From assembly GCA_020850915.1 (NCBI GenBank), contig JADZDV010000233.1:1-8486 (forward strand): a stretch of 8,486 bases of DNA, written 5' to 3'. The translations under genes were made by a program, and so were the position numbers. The DNA is from Chloroflexota bacterium (lineage in GTDB: Bacteria; Chloroflexota; UBA6077; JADZDV01). The notes under the pieces are model-generated. The model saw nothing but the letters and a program-made list of their open reading frames with translations. It searched no databases and was not told the DNA's origin. Shown here piece by piece: positions 1-5,821 of the stretch; the stretch's first letter is position 1; each line of letters opens with the position of its first letter.

Positions 1-99
1 GGACACCCGCACTCGACCCAGGGCTAGAGGCGGCGGGGGCGAATAGGGTAGTCTAGAGGTGGCGACAACACGCGGATCGAAATCGGCTTCGGAGCAGCG

Positions 100-1053
100 A
101 TGGAGACCAAGCAGCCCAGCTTTGCCTGGATGAACGGCGAGATTGTCCCCTGGTCGGAAGCGCGCCTGCCGATCGACACCGGCTGTGTGCTGGGCGGCCT
201 GAACGTTTACGAAGTGATGGGGGCGTTCTGGTCCGAGAGTCAGGGGCGCCTGAACGTATTCGGGCTCGAGCAGCACCTCGACCGACTCGACTATTCGCGC
301 AGGGTGGCCCGCATCGAGCCACCGTTCACACGAGCTGAAATCCGGCAGGGGGCGCTGGAGCTGCTCTCCCGGGAGGAGGCCGGCGACGACATCCTGGTCC
401 GCATCGCCCTGTACGTCGGCGCGGGGCTGAATCTGGGCTATCTGCCAGACGAGGTGGAGCTCGGGGCGTTCATGTTCCCACTGTTCACCGGGTCACGGCA
501 CGCACCCCGCCGGGCGCCGTTGAAGGCTGGTATCAGCTCGTGGGACCGCCTCTCCGATCGCGCGGCCCCACCACGGGTCAAGTCGGGCGCAAACTACCAG
601 AATGCGCGTCTGGCGCGGGTTCAGGGGCGCATCAACGGCTACGACGACGTCCTGCTGCTGAACGCGGCCGGCGAAGTGACCGAGTTTCCCCTGTCGAACT
701 TCATGCTCGTCAGACGAGGCGTCCTGGTGACGCCGTGGCGAGAGAGCGGAATCCTGGAAGGCATCACCCGAATGGCCTTGCTGGAGTTGGCGCGTGACGA
801 GCTCGGCCTCGCCGTCGAGGAGCGGCCGGTGCTGCGCTCGGAGCTGTACGCCGCGGACGAGGCGTTCATGACGGGCACCAGCATGGGTGTGCGCGAGATC
901 GCTTCGATTGACGGCTATCCGGTCGGCGACGGCTCGATCGGACCGATCACGAGCCGTCTCGGCGAGGCCTATCAGCGCGTGGCTCGCGGTCTCGACTCGA
1001 GTCGCGCCGACCGCTGGAACACACCGGTGCCGCGAGTGACGATCGCGGTGTGA
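100..1053 (+). CDS. Class IV PLP-dependent aminotransferase (BCAT/D-amino-acid transaminase/ADC lyase superfamily)
   Basis: Fold-type IV pyridoxal-phosphate enzyme of 317 residues, the usual length for the family, presumably cytosolic. The PLP lysine is most likely K161 in VKSGANYQNARLA, followed by Y166. Then come the family landmarks LLLNAAGEVTE (E195), SN at 199-200, the GILEGITR turn (residues 217-224) and FMTGTSMGV (257-264). The N-terminal lobe has HLDRL (59-63), but the usual glycine-rich GDG-x-FE stretch reads GGLNVYEVM (32-40). The family transfers amino groups between amino acids and 2-oxo acids (branched-chain or D-amino acids) or lyses aminodeoxychorismate. The substrate cannot be read from these motifs, so no symbol is given. 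The ATG at 100 has GGAG at 91-94, five bases upstream. The next gene starts 246 bp downstream, so no operon is evident. Family confidence is high, substrate confidence low. Confidence 0.9.
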   Translation: METKQPSFAWMNGEIVPWSEARLPIDTGCVLGGLNVYEVMGAFWSESQGRLNVFGLEQHLDRLDYSRRVARIEPPFTRAEIRQGALELLSREEAGDDILVRIALYVGAGLNLGYLPDEVELGAFMFPLFTGSRHAPRRAPLKAGISSWDRLSDRAAPPRVKSGANYQNARLARVQGRINGYDDVLLLNAAGEVTEFPLSNFMLVRRGVLVTPWRESGILEGITRMALLELARDELGLAVEERPVLRSELYAADEAFMTGTSMGVREIASIDGYPVGDGSIGPITSRLGEAYQRVARGLDSSRADRWNTPVPRVTIAV

Positions 1054-1224
1054 GAGGCGACGAGCGGACGCGGCTCCGTACCTGTTCCATCTGAGTCGGA
1101 GTGCGCCGAGCGTCCCGACGTGCTGGTGGAGGAGTCTGGGGGGCTCCAGCCACTGCTGCATGGGTCGCTCGTCGTTCGCGCCATGCTAGCCCGGCGACTG
1201 TTGTGACGGCATGGGGCGCGAAAT

Positions 1225-1250
1225 GGAACGATTCGCGCTCAGGCGGCGTC
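1225..1250 (+). promoter_or_regulatory. Candidate ECF-sigma-type promoter for the DUF4349 lipoprotein gene
   Basis: GGAAC at 1225-1229 is followed after 17 bases by CGTC at 1247-1250. This resembles the GGAAC / CGTC pair typical of many extracytoplasmic-function sigma factors. The implied start, near 1257, would leave a leader of about 40 bases before the GTG at 1300. An envelope lipoprotein is a sensible ECF target. The motifs are short, and a chance match in G+C-rich DNA is quite possible. A sigma70-like alternative (TTGTGA at 1201-1206 with TGGAAC) is weaker. Confidence 0.35.
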
Positions 1251-1265
1251 TTCACTCCATCTCGA

Positions 1266-1284
1266 CGATCGGGGCGTCCGATCG
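1266..1284 (+). repeat. Leader hairpin just upstream of the lipoprotein ribosome binding site
   Basis: A perfect 7-bp inverted repeat, CGATCGG (1266-1272) and CCGATCG (1278-1284), encloses a 5-base loop. It ends three bases before the Shine-Dalgarno GGAGGT (1288-1293). It could be a 5' stabilising or translation-tuning hairpin, or an operator. The arms are short enough for chance in this base composition. Confidence 0.4.
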
Positions 1285-1299
1285 AACGGAGGTGGCACT

Positions 1300-2889
1300 G
1301 TGAAAGAAGCCCTCTTGCCTGTCGCAACCGTGGTCCTGTCTCTGGCCTTGCTCGGTTGCTCGTCACCCCAGAGCCGGTCGACTGAATCGGCCGTCCCGAC
1401 GGCGCCAGCGCAATCGGGTGGTCCGGCTCAGTCCAGACCATCGGTCGCGGCACCGGCGGCGCCAGCCTCAGCGCCAACGCCGGCGCCCACCGCGGTCGGC
1501 GGCTCTGCCACGCAGCCGCGCGCCGCGCTCCCGGCCGCCTCGCCCGCGGCGGGACGAGCGGATGCCGCGAAGGCCGCGGCGGCGCCCGCTGTGACGTCAG
1601 CGCTCGGCCAGCCAGCTCCCAATCCGACGCCGGCCACGCCGAGAGAGATGATGACTCAGCTCCCAACGCCTCGGGACCTGGGTCGGATGATCGTGTACAC
1701 CACCGATCTCACCATCCTGGTGCGCGACGTCGCGGGCGCGCCGACCGAGATGGCCAACGTCGCGACCGCCAATGGTGGCTACGTCGCCAGCGTCGAGACG
1801 CGTGATGACGCTGGCCTGTCGACGGTCGTCGTGCGACTGAAGATCCCGCCGCCGAGCTATGAAGCAGTGATGCGCGGTCTTCGAGGGCTCGCCGTCGAAG
1901 TCCGGGCCGAGAAGGCGACCACCCAGGATGTGACAGAGGAGTTCAACGACGGCCAGGCGCAGATCGCCTCCCTTGAGGCTACCTATGCCCAGCTCCTGGA
2001 GTTGACAAAGCGTGCCGCCTCCGTGGAGGAGCTGCTCAAGGTGCAGCAGCAGGCAGCTCAGGTGAAGCTCCAGATCGACCGCCTTAAGGGACGAGCCACG
2101 GTGCTCCAGCGTCTCAGCGACTTCGCTACGGTGACCGTGACCGCCCAGGACGCGGAAGTGGCCATCCGACGCGACTACGTGGCGACTCGCGCCGCGCTTC
2201 GCAAGGCGGAGTCCAGCCTGGCGATGCTCCAGACGCAGCTCACTCGGGCCCGGACCAAGGAAGAGGAAGACGCTATCCGTGACAGGCTGGGCGAGGCTCA
2301 ACTCGAGATCGCGCGCCAGCAGGACCGTGTCGCCGTGCTTGAAGCCAGGGCGAGCCAGCTCTCGCTGGGCCTGCCGGTCGCGGAGCCTACTCAGACCACG
2401 CGCACTGACAGTTCGCTCCAGGACGACTATCTCAAGGTGCGGGCCGCGTTGCGTCGTGCTCAGGAAGAGCAGGCCTCGCTGATGAAGGCGCTCAACAGCG
2501 GCAAGACTGATGCCGATCCCGACCGCTTGCGCAACGCGATCCTGGAGGTCACGCGCCTGACCACTCAGCGCTCGACGCTCGAAGAGCGGGCCAAGCAGCT
2601 CAACATCGTGCTGCCTACCATCACGCCAGAACAGGAGGCGGCGTTGGCAGGCCTGGCCCTTCCGACCCGGTCGACAACCGGGTGGAACATCCCGGCTTCA
2701 TTCCGCGCAGCGTGGGACGCGTCGCTGACCTTTCTCTCGACCATCGCGAGCGGCGTCGTCTTCCTCTGGTGGACGTTGCCAATCCTGGCAATCCTGCTGT
2801 ACCGCTTCCGTGGACGACGGCCGCGACGTGTCTCCGCGGCGGCGAACGGCTCACCGGATGCCGAGGTGACGCGGGATCCTGAGGCGTAA
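1300..2889 (+). CDS. DUF4349-domain lipoprotein with expanded coiled coil and C-terminal transmembrane anchor
   Basis: This 529-residue envelope protein has no established function. It begins with a lipoprotein signal peptide ending in lipobox LLGC (C20). An Ala/Pro/Ser-rich low-complexity linker covers about residues 21-125. A DUF4349-type domain runs from about 130 to 283 (MIVYTTDLTILVRDV, then GGYVASVETRDD, and a helical hairpin around SVEELLKVQQ to FATVTVTA). Two further coiled-coil units at 292-360 and 376-440 are copies of each other. A membrane segment at about 478-501 is followed by the basic stop-transfer stretch RFRGRRPRR, placing the last 25 residues in the cytoplasm. The protein would therefore be held at both ends in one membrane. 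DUF4349 proteins commonly have the N-terminal Cys and C-terminal membrane helix; the extra coiled coil makes this one long. The GTG start is chosen for GGAGGT at 1288-1293, six bases upstream, and because it yields the complete signal peptide. Confidence 0.9.
   Translation: MKEALLPVATVVLSLALLGCSSPQSRSTESAVPTAPAQSGGPAQSRPSVAAPAAPASAPTPAPTAVGGSATQPRAALPAASPAAGRADAAKAAAAPAVTSALGQPAPNPTPATPREMMTQLPTPRDLGRMIVYTTDLTILVRDVAGAPTEMANVATANGGYVASVETRDDAGLSTVVVRLKIPPPSYEAVMRGLRGLAVEVRAEKATTQDVTEEFNDGQAQIASLEATYAQLLELTKRAASVEELLKVQQQAAQVKLQIDRLKGRATVLQRLSDFATVTVTAQDAEVAIRRDYVATRAALRKAESSLAMLQTQLTRARTKEEEDAIRDRLGEAQLEIARQQDRVAVLEARASQLSLGLPVAEPTQTTRTDSSLQDDYLKVRAALRRAQEEQASLMKALNSGKTDADPDRLRNAILEVTRLTTQRSTLEERAKQLNIVLPTITPEQEAALAGLALPTRSTTGWNIPASFRAAWDASLTFLSTIASGVVFLWWTLPILAILLYRFRGRRPRRVSAAANGSPDAEVTRDPEA
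2173..2379 (+). repeat. Coiled-coil unit, copy 1 (protein-level repeat)
   Basis: Encodes residues 292-360 of the lipoprotein. The pattern shared with copy 2 is DY, then RAALR-basic-A, a variable helix, a charged turn with D-x-x-R-basic, and LE-x-RA-x-QL ending in LP. Similarity is clear in protein but not obvious in DNA, so the duplication is old. Confidence 0.7.
2425..2619 (+). repeat. Coiled-coil unit, copy 2 (protein-level repeat)
   Basis: Encodes residues 376-440 of the lipoprotein. It aligns with copy 1 through DYLKVRAALRRA against DYVATRAALRKA, and through LEERAKQLNIVLP against LEARASQLSLGLP. About 15 residues separate the two copies (PVAEPTQTTRTDSSLQ region), which looks like a flexible hinge. 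Confidence 0.7.
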
Positions 2890-2996
2890 GGCCGCGCGCG
2901 GCTTCCTGGCCCGCGACGCTCGTCACGTCCGGGCACGGGATTGCTCGGCTGACGTTCTGCATTGATAGCGAGGTGCCGTGCCAGCCCCGAGTCTGG

Positions 2997-3015
2997 CGCG
3001 GCCCCACCGGCCGCG
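2997..3015 (+). repeat. G+C-only inverted repeat in the HD-GYP leader
   Basis: CGCGGCC (2997-3003) and GGCCGCG (3009-3015) form a perfect 7-bp stem with a 5-base CCACC loop, 55 bases before the HD-GYP start. No U-tract follows. It may be a leader hairpin or a weak terminator for the upstream lipoprotein gene, and is easily produced by chance in such G+C-rich DNA. A 12-bp palindrome, GCCGCGCGCGGC (2891-2902), also sits immediately after the lipoprotein stop codon. Confidence 0.3.
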
Positions 3016-3053
3016 AGCACGCATCTCGCACAGAGCGATAGAGCAGCAGCGAA

Positions 3054-3059
3054 GAGGAG
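3054..3059 (+). promoter_or_regulatory. Ribosome binding site supporting the GTG start of the HD-GYP gene
   Basis: GAGGAG lies 10 bases upstream of the GTG at 3070, slightly long spacing but within range. An in-frame TGA at 3064-3066 rules out any earlier start. Later in-frame starts (TTG at 3226, TTG at 3295, GTG at 3415) have poorer upstream sites. Confidence 0.5.
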
Positions 3060-3069
3060 ATACTGACCC

Positions 3070-4047
3070 GTGGAGCGTCGCGACGGCGAGCGCCAATCAG
3101 GCACTGCCGGCCCAGCCACCAGCGGCCCGGCCCGGCAGAGACCGAATCCTTCACATTACGAGCCGTTCGGAACGTACCGGGGATCGAAACGATCTGCTCG
3201 GCTCCACCTGCTCTGGTGGCAGCGGTTGACCTCCGGCGCGGAAGATGCTGGGCGCGCGGCGGCGGACCTGACGCGGCGTCTCGCAACGGCAGACTTGCGC
3301 CAGCGCGCTATCGCCGATCGGTACGCGGAGCTGCACGTCGACCCGTCACCCGCGGATCGCCCGGTCCGCCCTGCCGAGTCGAGCGCGCTCCTGATCTCCC
3401 ATCGCGAGACGCTCGTGGCGGCAGAGCAGCTCGACGACGTATTCCGTGACGAGCGGCAGCAGAACCCGCGGCTCGGTCAGGCGTTCGTCGAGACGGCTCG
3501 TCTGATGGTCGCGGCGCTCTCGGCCCGTGACCCGTATACCGGCGGACACAGCTCGCGCGTCGCGGGGGCCGCGTGCGCGCTGGCCCGCGAGCTCGACTGG
3601 GGCCAGCGCGAGATCGACGACCTGGAAGTTGGGGCTCTCCTGCACGACGCTGGGAAGATCGGCGTCTCGGATGCCATCCTCCGCAAGCGGGGCCCGCTGG
3701 ACGAGGAAGAGTGGCGCGAGATGCGCCGTCACCCAGAGATCGGCGCTGGACTGCTCTCGCGCACCGTAACGCTGCGCCCAGCGCATCCAACGGCCTTACA
3801 CCATCACGAGCGGTTGGATGGCGCCGGCTATCCCAGAGGACTTCGCGGTGACGAGATCCCGCTGGCGGCGCGCGTCGTCGCGATCGCCGACGCATTCGAC
3901 GCGATGGTCAGCACGCGGTCCTACCGCACAGCCTTGCCACTCGAGTTCGCGCTGGCCGAACTCGAGCAGCATGCCGGCAGCCAGTTTGATCCCGCCATCG
4001 TCCCGGCCTTCGTCGCCTCCGTCCGGGCCGGCAGAATCACCTGCTAG
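3070..4047 (+). CDS. HD-GYP domain protein, probable cyclic-di-GMP phosphodiesterase
   Basis: Metal-dependent phosphohydrolase of 325 residues, predicted to linearise or fully hydrolyse cyclic-di-GMP in the cytosol. The HD-GYP domain fills about residues 135-320 with the expected ligands and signatures: H160 in GGHSSRV, HD at 192-193 followed by GK (195-196), HPEIG (H221), the HHHE cluster (244-247), DGAGYP (250-255), and IADAFDAMVSTRSYR with D274, D277 and R286. All catalytic positions look intact. Residues 1-130 match no sensory domain I know. The first 50 are Arg/Pro/Ser-rich and less protein-like, so the true start could be later (TTG 3226). Residues 56-130 look helical and may form a coiled coil for dimerisation. 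No GGDEF, EAL, receiver or membrane segment is visible, so how it senses a signal is unclear. The genes on both sides are unrelated and more than 180 bp away. Confidence 0.92.
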   Translation: MERRDGERQSGTAGPATSGPARQRPNPSHYEPFGTYRGSKRSARLHLLWWQRLTSGAEDAGRAAADLTRRLATADLRQRAIADRYAELHVDPSPADRPVRPAESSALLISHRETLVAAEQLDDVFRDERQQNPRLGQAFVETARLMVAALSARDPYTGGHSSRVAGAACALARELDWGQREIDDLEVGALLHDAGKIGVSDAILRKRGPLDEEEWREMRRHPEIGAGLLSRTVTLRPAHPTALHHHERLDGAGYPRGLRGDEIPLAARVVAIADAFDAMVSTRSYRTALPLEFALAELEQHAGSQFDPAIVPAFVASVRAGRITC

Positions 4048-4104
4048 CGACCGCCAAGCTGATCGACGACAGCGAGCAGCGTCTGCTCAACGTGCTGAAG
4101 ACGG

Positions 4105-4130
4105 GACCGGACCGCCTGCTAGCGCCGGTC
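4105..4130 (+). terminator. Possible hairpin terminator after the HD-GYP gene
   Basis: GACCGG (4105-4110) pairs with CCGGTC (4125-4130). The stem continues with CGC (4113-4115) against GCG (4122-4124) across a 2-base bulge, leaving a 6-base loop. It lies 57 bases after the stop codon with no T-run, so it would be an imperfect, U-tract-free terminator at best. Confidence 0.3.
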
Positions 4131-4156
4131 ACTATGATCGGCCGCCCGCGTACAAT
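4128..4156 (+). promoter_or_regulatory. Weak sigma70-like promoter candidate for the dienelactone hydrolase gene
   Basis: TACAAT at 4151-4156 matches five of six bases of the -10 consensus. Seventeen bases upstream, GTCACT (4128-4133) is a poor -35. The implied leader is about 70 bases. The good -10 in an otherwise G+C-rich gap is the main support. Confidence 0.35.
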
Positions 4157-4233
4157 ACAGCAGAGGCGGCGCTATTCGGACGGGGCGCCATGCTGTCCGA
4201 CGCCGTCGAAGAGCACGGAGCGGAGGCTTCAGC

Positions 4234-4914
4234 ATGGCCGGTCAGTCGGTGAGTTACCCGGTGAATGGCGTGTCGTCGAACGGCTACCTGGCGCTCCCCC
4301 AGAGCGGTCGCGGGTCTGGCCTGCTGGTCATCCAGGAGTGGTGGGGCCTGAACGATCAGATCCGAGAGACGGCGGATCGTTTCGCAGCGGAAGGCTTCGT
4401 CGCGCTGGTGCCCGACCTCTATCACGGCCGGGTCGTGGACGAGCCGGATGAGGCGGGCAAGCTCATGATGGCGCTCGACATCGAGCGAGCGGCCAAGGAC
4501 CTACGCGGCGCGGCCCAGTTCCTGTCCTCCCAGGACGCGGTCTCTGGCGCGCGTCTCGGCGTCATCGGCTTCTGTATGGGCGGCCAGCTTGCGCTTTACA
4601 CAGGGGCGCTCGCCCCGGACCTCATCGGCGTGGTGGTCGACATGTACGGCATTCACCCGAACGTCAAGCCAGACTTCTCTCGTCTGAAGGCCCCGGTCCT
4701 GGGGCTCTTTGGCGGCCAGGACGGCTTCGTTCCCGCGGAGGCGATCGCGGGACTGGACGAGGCGTTGATCGGCGCCGGCGTTCAGCACGACTTTCACACG
4801 TACCCGGCGGCTGGACACGCGTTCATGAACGACCGTCACGAGACGTACGACCCCGTCGCAACAGAGGACGCCTGGGGCCGAATTCTACCGTTCTTCCGAC
4901 AGCACCTGAGCTGA
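4234..4914 (+). CDS. Dienelactone hydrolase family protein (alpha/beta hydrolase)
   Basis: Predicted cytosolic alpha/beta hydrolase of 226 residues, close to the usual length of carboxymethylenebutenolidase. That enzyme opens dienelactone to maleylacetate in chlorocatechol degradation. The whole active site of the family is present: E35 in QEWWGLN, the nucleophile C114 in GFCMGGQLAL (nucleophile elbow G-x-C-x-G-G), D163 in GLFGGQDGFVP and H195 in AAGHAFMN. The Cys nucleophile and conserved Glu distinguish it from serine esterases. No catechol-pathway genes are nearby, and many chromosomal members of this family act on other esters or lactones, so the substrate is open and no symbol is given. 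The ATG is supported by GGAGG at 4222-4226, seven bases upstream. It ends 159 bp from the convergent 162-residue gene. Confidence 0.93.
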   Translation: MAGQSVSYPVNGVSSNGYLALPQSGRGSGLLVIQEWWGLNDQIRETADRFAAEGFVALVPDLYHGRVVDEPDEAGKLMMALDIERAAKDLRGAAQFLSSQDAVSGARLGVIGFCMGGQLALYTGALAPDLIGVVVDMYGIHPNVKPDFSRLKAPVLGLFGGQDGFVPAEAIAGLDEALIGAGVQHDFHTYPAAGHAFMNDRHETYDPVATEDAWGRILPFFRQHLS

Positions 4915-4949
4915 CCGGTCGGCACCAGGCGGGAATCTCTCGCGGAAGA

Positions 4950-4997
4950 CCCCCCGTGGGAACGTCCCCCGAACGCGAGTCCCCCCGACCTCTCCCC
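4950..4997 (-). other. Regularly spaced C-tracts (G-tracts on the minus strand)
   Basis: Four C-runs lie at 4950-4955, 4966-4970, 4981-4986 and 4994-4997, separated by 10, 10 and 7 bases. On the minus strand, 3' of the 162-residue gene, these are G-runs of 4-6 that could fold as a long-loop G-quadruplex. Loops this long make a stable structure doubtful. Confidence 0.35.
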
Positions 4998-5019
4998 AGC
5001 GAAGGGAGGTCGGCTGGGG
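4985..5019. terminator. Overlapping, mutually exclusive hairpins between convergent genes (possible bidirectional terminator)
   Basis: Hairpin A: CCGACCTC (4985-4992) pairs perfectly with GAGGTCGG (5006-5013), extendable by one wobble and one G-C pair to leave a 9-base loop. Hairpin B: CCCCAGC (4994-5000) pairs with GCTGGGG (5013-5019). They share bases, so only one can form at a time. The position between two converging stop codons suits a terminator serving both strands, but neither side has a T-run. The sequence also has the look of dispersed intergenic palindromes found in some G+C-rich genomes. Confidence 0.45.
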
Positions 5020-5073
5020 CAGAGGTGACAGAGCGACGACCGTCCACCCGGCGGATCCTCTGTCGGCGCCGCG

Positions 5074-5562
5074 TTAGAACGTCCGCCCGAGCGCCTGGTC
5101 CCACGGCTGGGGAGCGGCAACGCGGACGATCTCCTCTTCGCGATCGCGCACGTAAAGATAGAGCTGCGCGAAGAACTCGAGCTCCGGCAGGGGATACAGG
5201 GGGTTGATGCACAGATAGGGATACGGCCAGGGAGGAACCACCTCCGGCGCGTGCAGCACCTCGATGCGCCGTCCAACACGAAGCCGGTAGGTCAGGCCCG
5301 GCATGTGCCGAGACGGCACATCCAGGTAACCGTGTCGAACCAGCCTCGCCCAGGCATCCTCGCCGAGCGTCGTCCGGGCCACCTCGACGGCCCGCTCACG
5401 TGCCAGACGGTAGTCGGCCCGCGTGAAGTCGGGGCCGGCCGAACGACGCGGCAGGAAGTCCCAGCTTGTAAGCCACGGTCGCTCCAGCTCGGGGCTGGCC
5501 CCAACCGTTGACGCTGGCTCACCAGCCCAGATGCGCTTGAGCCACCCACACAGCCTGGACAT
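5074..5562 (-). CDS. Protein of unknown function, 162 residues, paired with the Gly-Gly-tailed small protein
   Basis: I do not recognise a named family. The protein is soluble with no signal peptide or membrane helix. The N-terminal 45 residues are Trp- and Pro-containing and probably poorly ordered. Residues 46-76 look like one long helix (DFTRADYRLARERAVEVARTT). GYLDVPSRHMPGLTYRLRVGRRIEVLH (78-104) looks like a run of beta strands. Next comes a Pro/Tyr-rich turn with the second and last Cys, C118, in YLCINPLYPLPELEF, and then a helix with acidic and basic residues (LYVRDREEEIVRVA, 135-148). The mix of strong predicted secondary structure and intact reading frame argues for a real gene. Its ATG lies 9 bp after the stop of the 77-residue gene, and the pair is almost certainly co-transcribed. 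The ribosome binding site is weak (GGCGG inside the upstream gene's end), consistent with translational coupling. Any enzymatic role is speculation. Confidence 0.75.
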   Translation of the reverse strand: MSRLCGWLKRIWAGEPASTVGASPELERPWLTSWDFLPRRSAGPDFTRADYRLARERAVEVARTTLGEDAWARLVRHGYLDVPSRHMPGLTYRLRVGRRIEVLHAPEVVPPWPYPYLCINPLYPLPELEFFAQLYLYVRDREEEIVRVAAPQPWDQALGRTF

Positions 5563-5571
5563 TCGCGCCGA

Positions 5572-5805
5572 TCAGCCGCCAGCGATCGGCGCGATGACCT
5601 GGTACTCCTCCACATTCGGATCGAACGGACGATCGTCCAGGACGTGGTGGCCGCCCTCTTTGCGCGATACCACGCAGCCCCGGTCGCGCGCTTCCCGAAC
5701 GATCCGCTCGGCCTCAGCGATCTGTCGGCGAGCCTCCTCGGTGTCGGTGGTCTCCCACTCAAGTACCTGGTGTCCGCGACGATTGGCGATGATGAGCCTG
5801 TGCAT
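5572..5805 (-). CDS. Small protein of unknown function ending in Gly-Gly
   Basis: A 77-residue soluble protein whose last residues are EEYQVIAPIAGG, with the two glycines directly before the stop codon. Reading by eye: two strands (MHRLIIANRR and HQVLEWE), a helix at about 21-42 (DTEEARRQIAEAERIVREARDRG), then strands around CVVSRK, HHVLDD and EEYQVIAP. This order, the length and the P-I-A-G-G tail recall MoaD/ThiS sulfur carriers and other beta-grasp modifiers, but sequence similarity beyond the tail is not evident to me. No E1-like (ThiF/MoeB), E2 or JAB protease gene lies in the window. The ATG at 5805 has GGAGG at 5811-5815, five bases upstream. It has its own promoter-like site and a perfect inverted repeat in the leader, and is followed after 9 bp by the 162-residue gene. 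Gene reality is well supported; function is unknown. Confidence 0.82.
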   Translation of the reverse strand: MHRLIIANRRGHQVLEWETTDTEEARRQIAEAERIVREARDRGCVVSRKEGGHHVLDDRPFDPNVEEYQVIAPIAGG

Positions 5806-5821
5806 GGGAGCCTCCGGGGGT

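Noticed and set aside
1140..1170. GCCACTG resembling the B12-box core of cobalamin riboswitches upstream of the lipoprotein gene.
   Set aside because: None of the flanking cobalamin riboswitch elements could be found and the downstream gene is not B12-related.
947..1666. Long leftward open frames spanning the aminotransferase end, the 1054-1299 gap and the lipoprotein start.
   Set aside because: Arg/Pro-rich translations with no domain and no ribosome binding site. They are antisense readings of the two real genes.
3012..3045. A cyclic-di-GMP (GEMM) riboswitch before the HD-GYP gene, prompted by CACGCA at 3018-3023.
   Set aside because: The conserved core and second stem of GEMM are absent; only a six-base match remains.
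2978..3229. An 83-codon rightward open frame overlapping the HD-GYP start.
   Set aside because: Arg/Pro/Ser-rich composition typical of an out-of-frame reading, no good ribosome binding site, and overlap with a supported gene.
4190..4252. A 20-codon open frame (ATG at 4190) overlapping the start of the dienelactone hydrolase gene, as a possible leader peptide.
   Set aside because: No convincing ribosome binding site, and it is the tail of a long non-coding frame. Overlap in G+C-rich DNA is expected by chance.
4234..4914. Assigning the hydrolase to chlorocatechol degradation as clcD.
   Set aside because: The active site fits the family, but no catechol dioxygenase, cycloisomerase or maleylacetate reductase gene is nearby.
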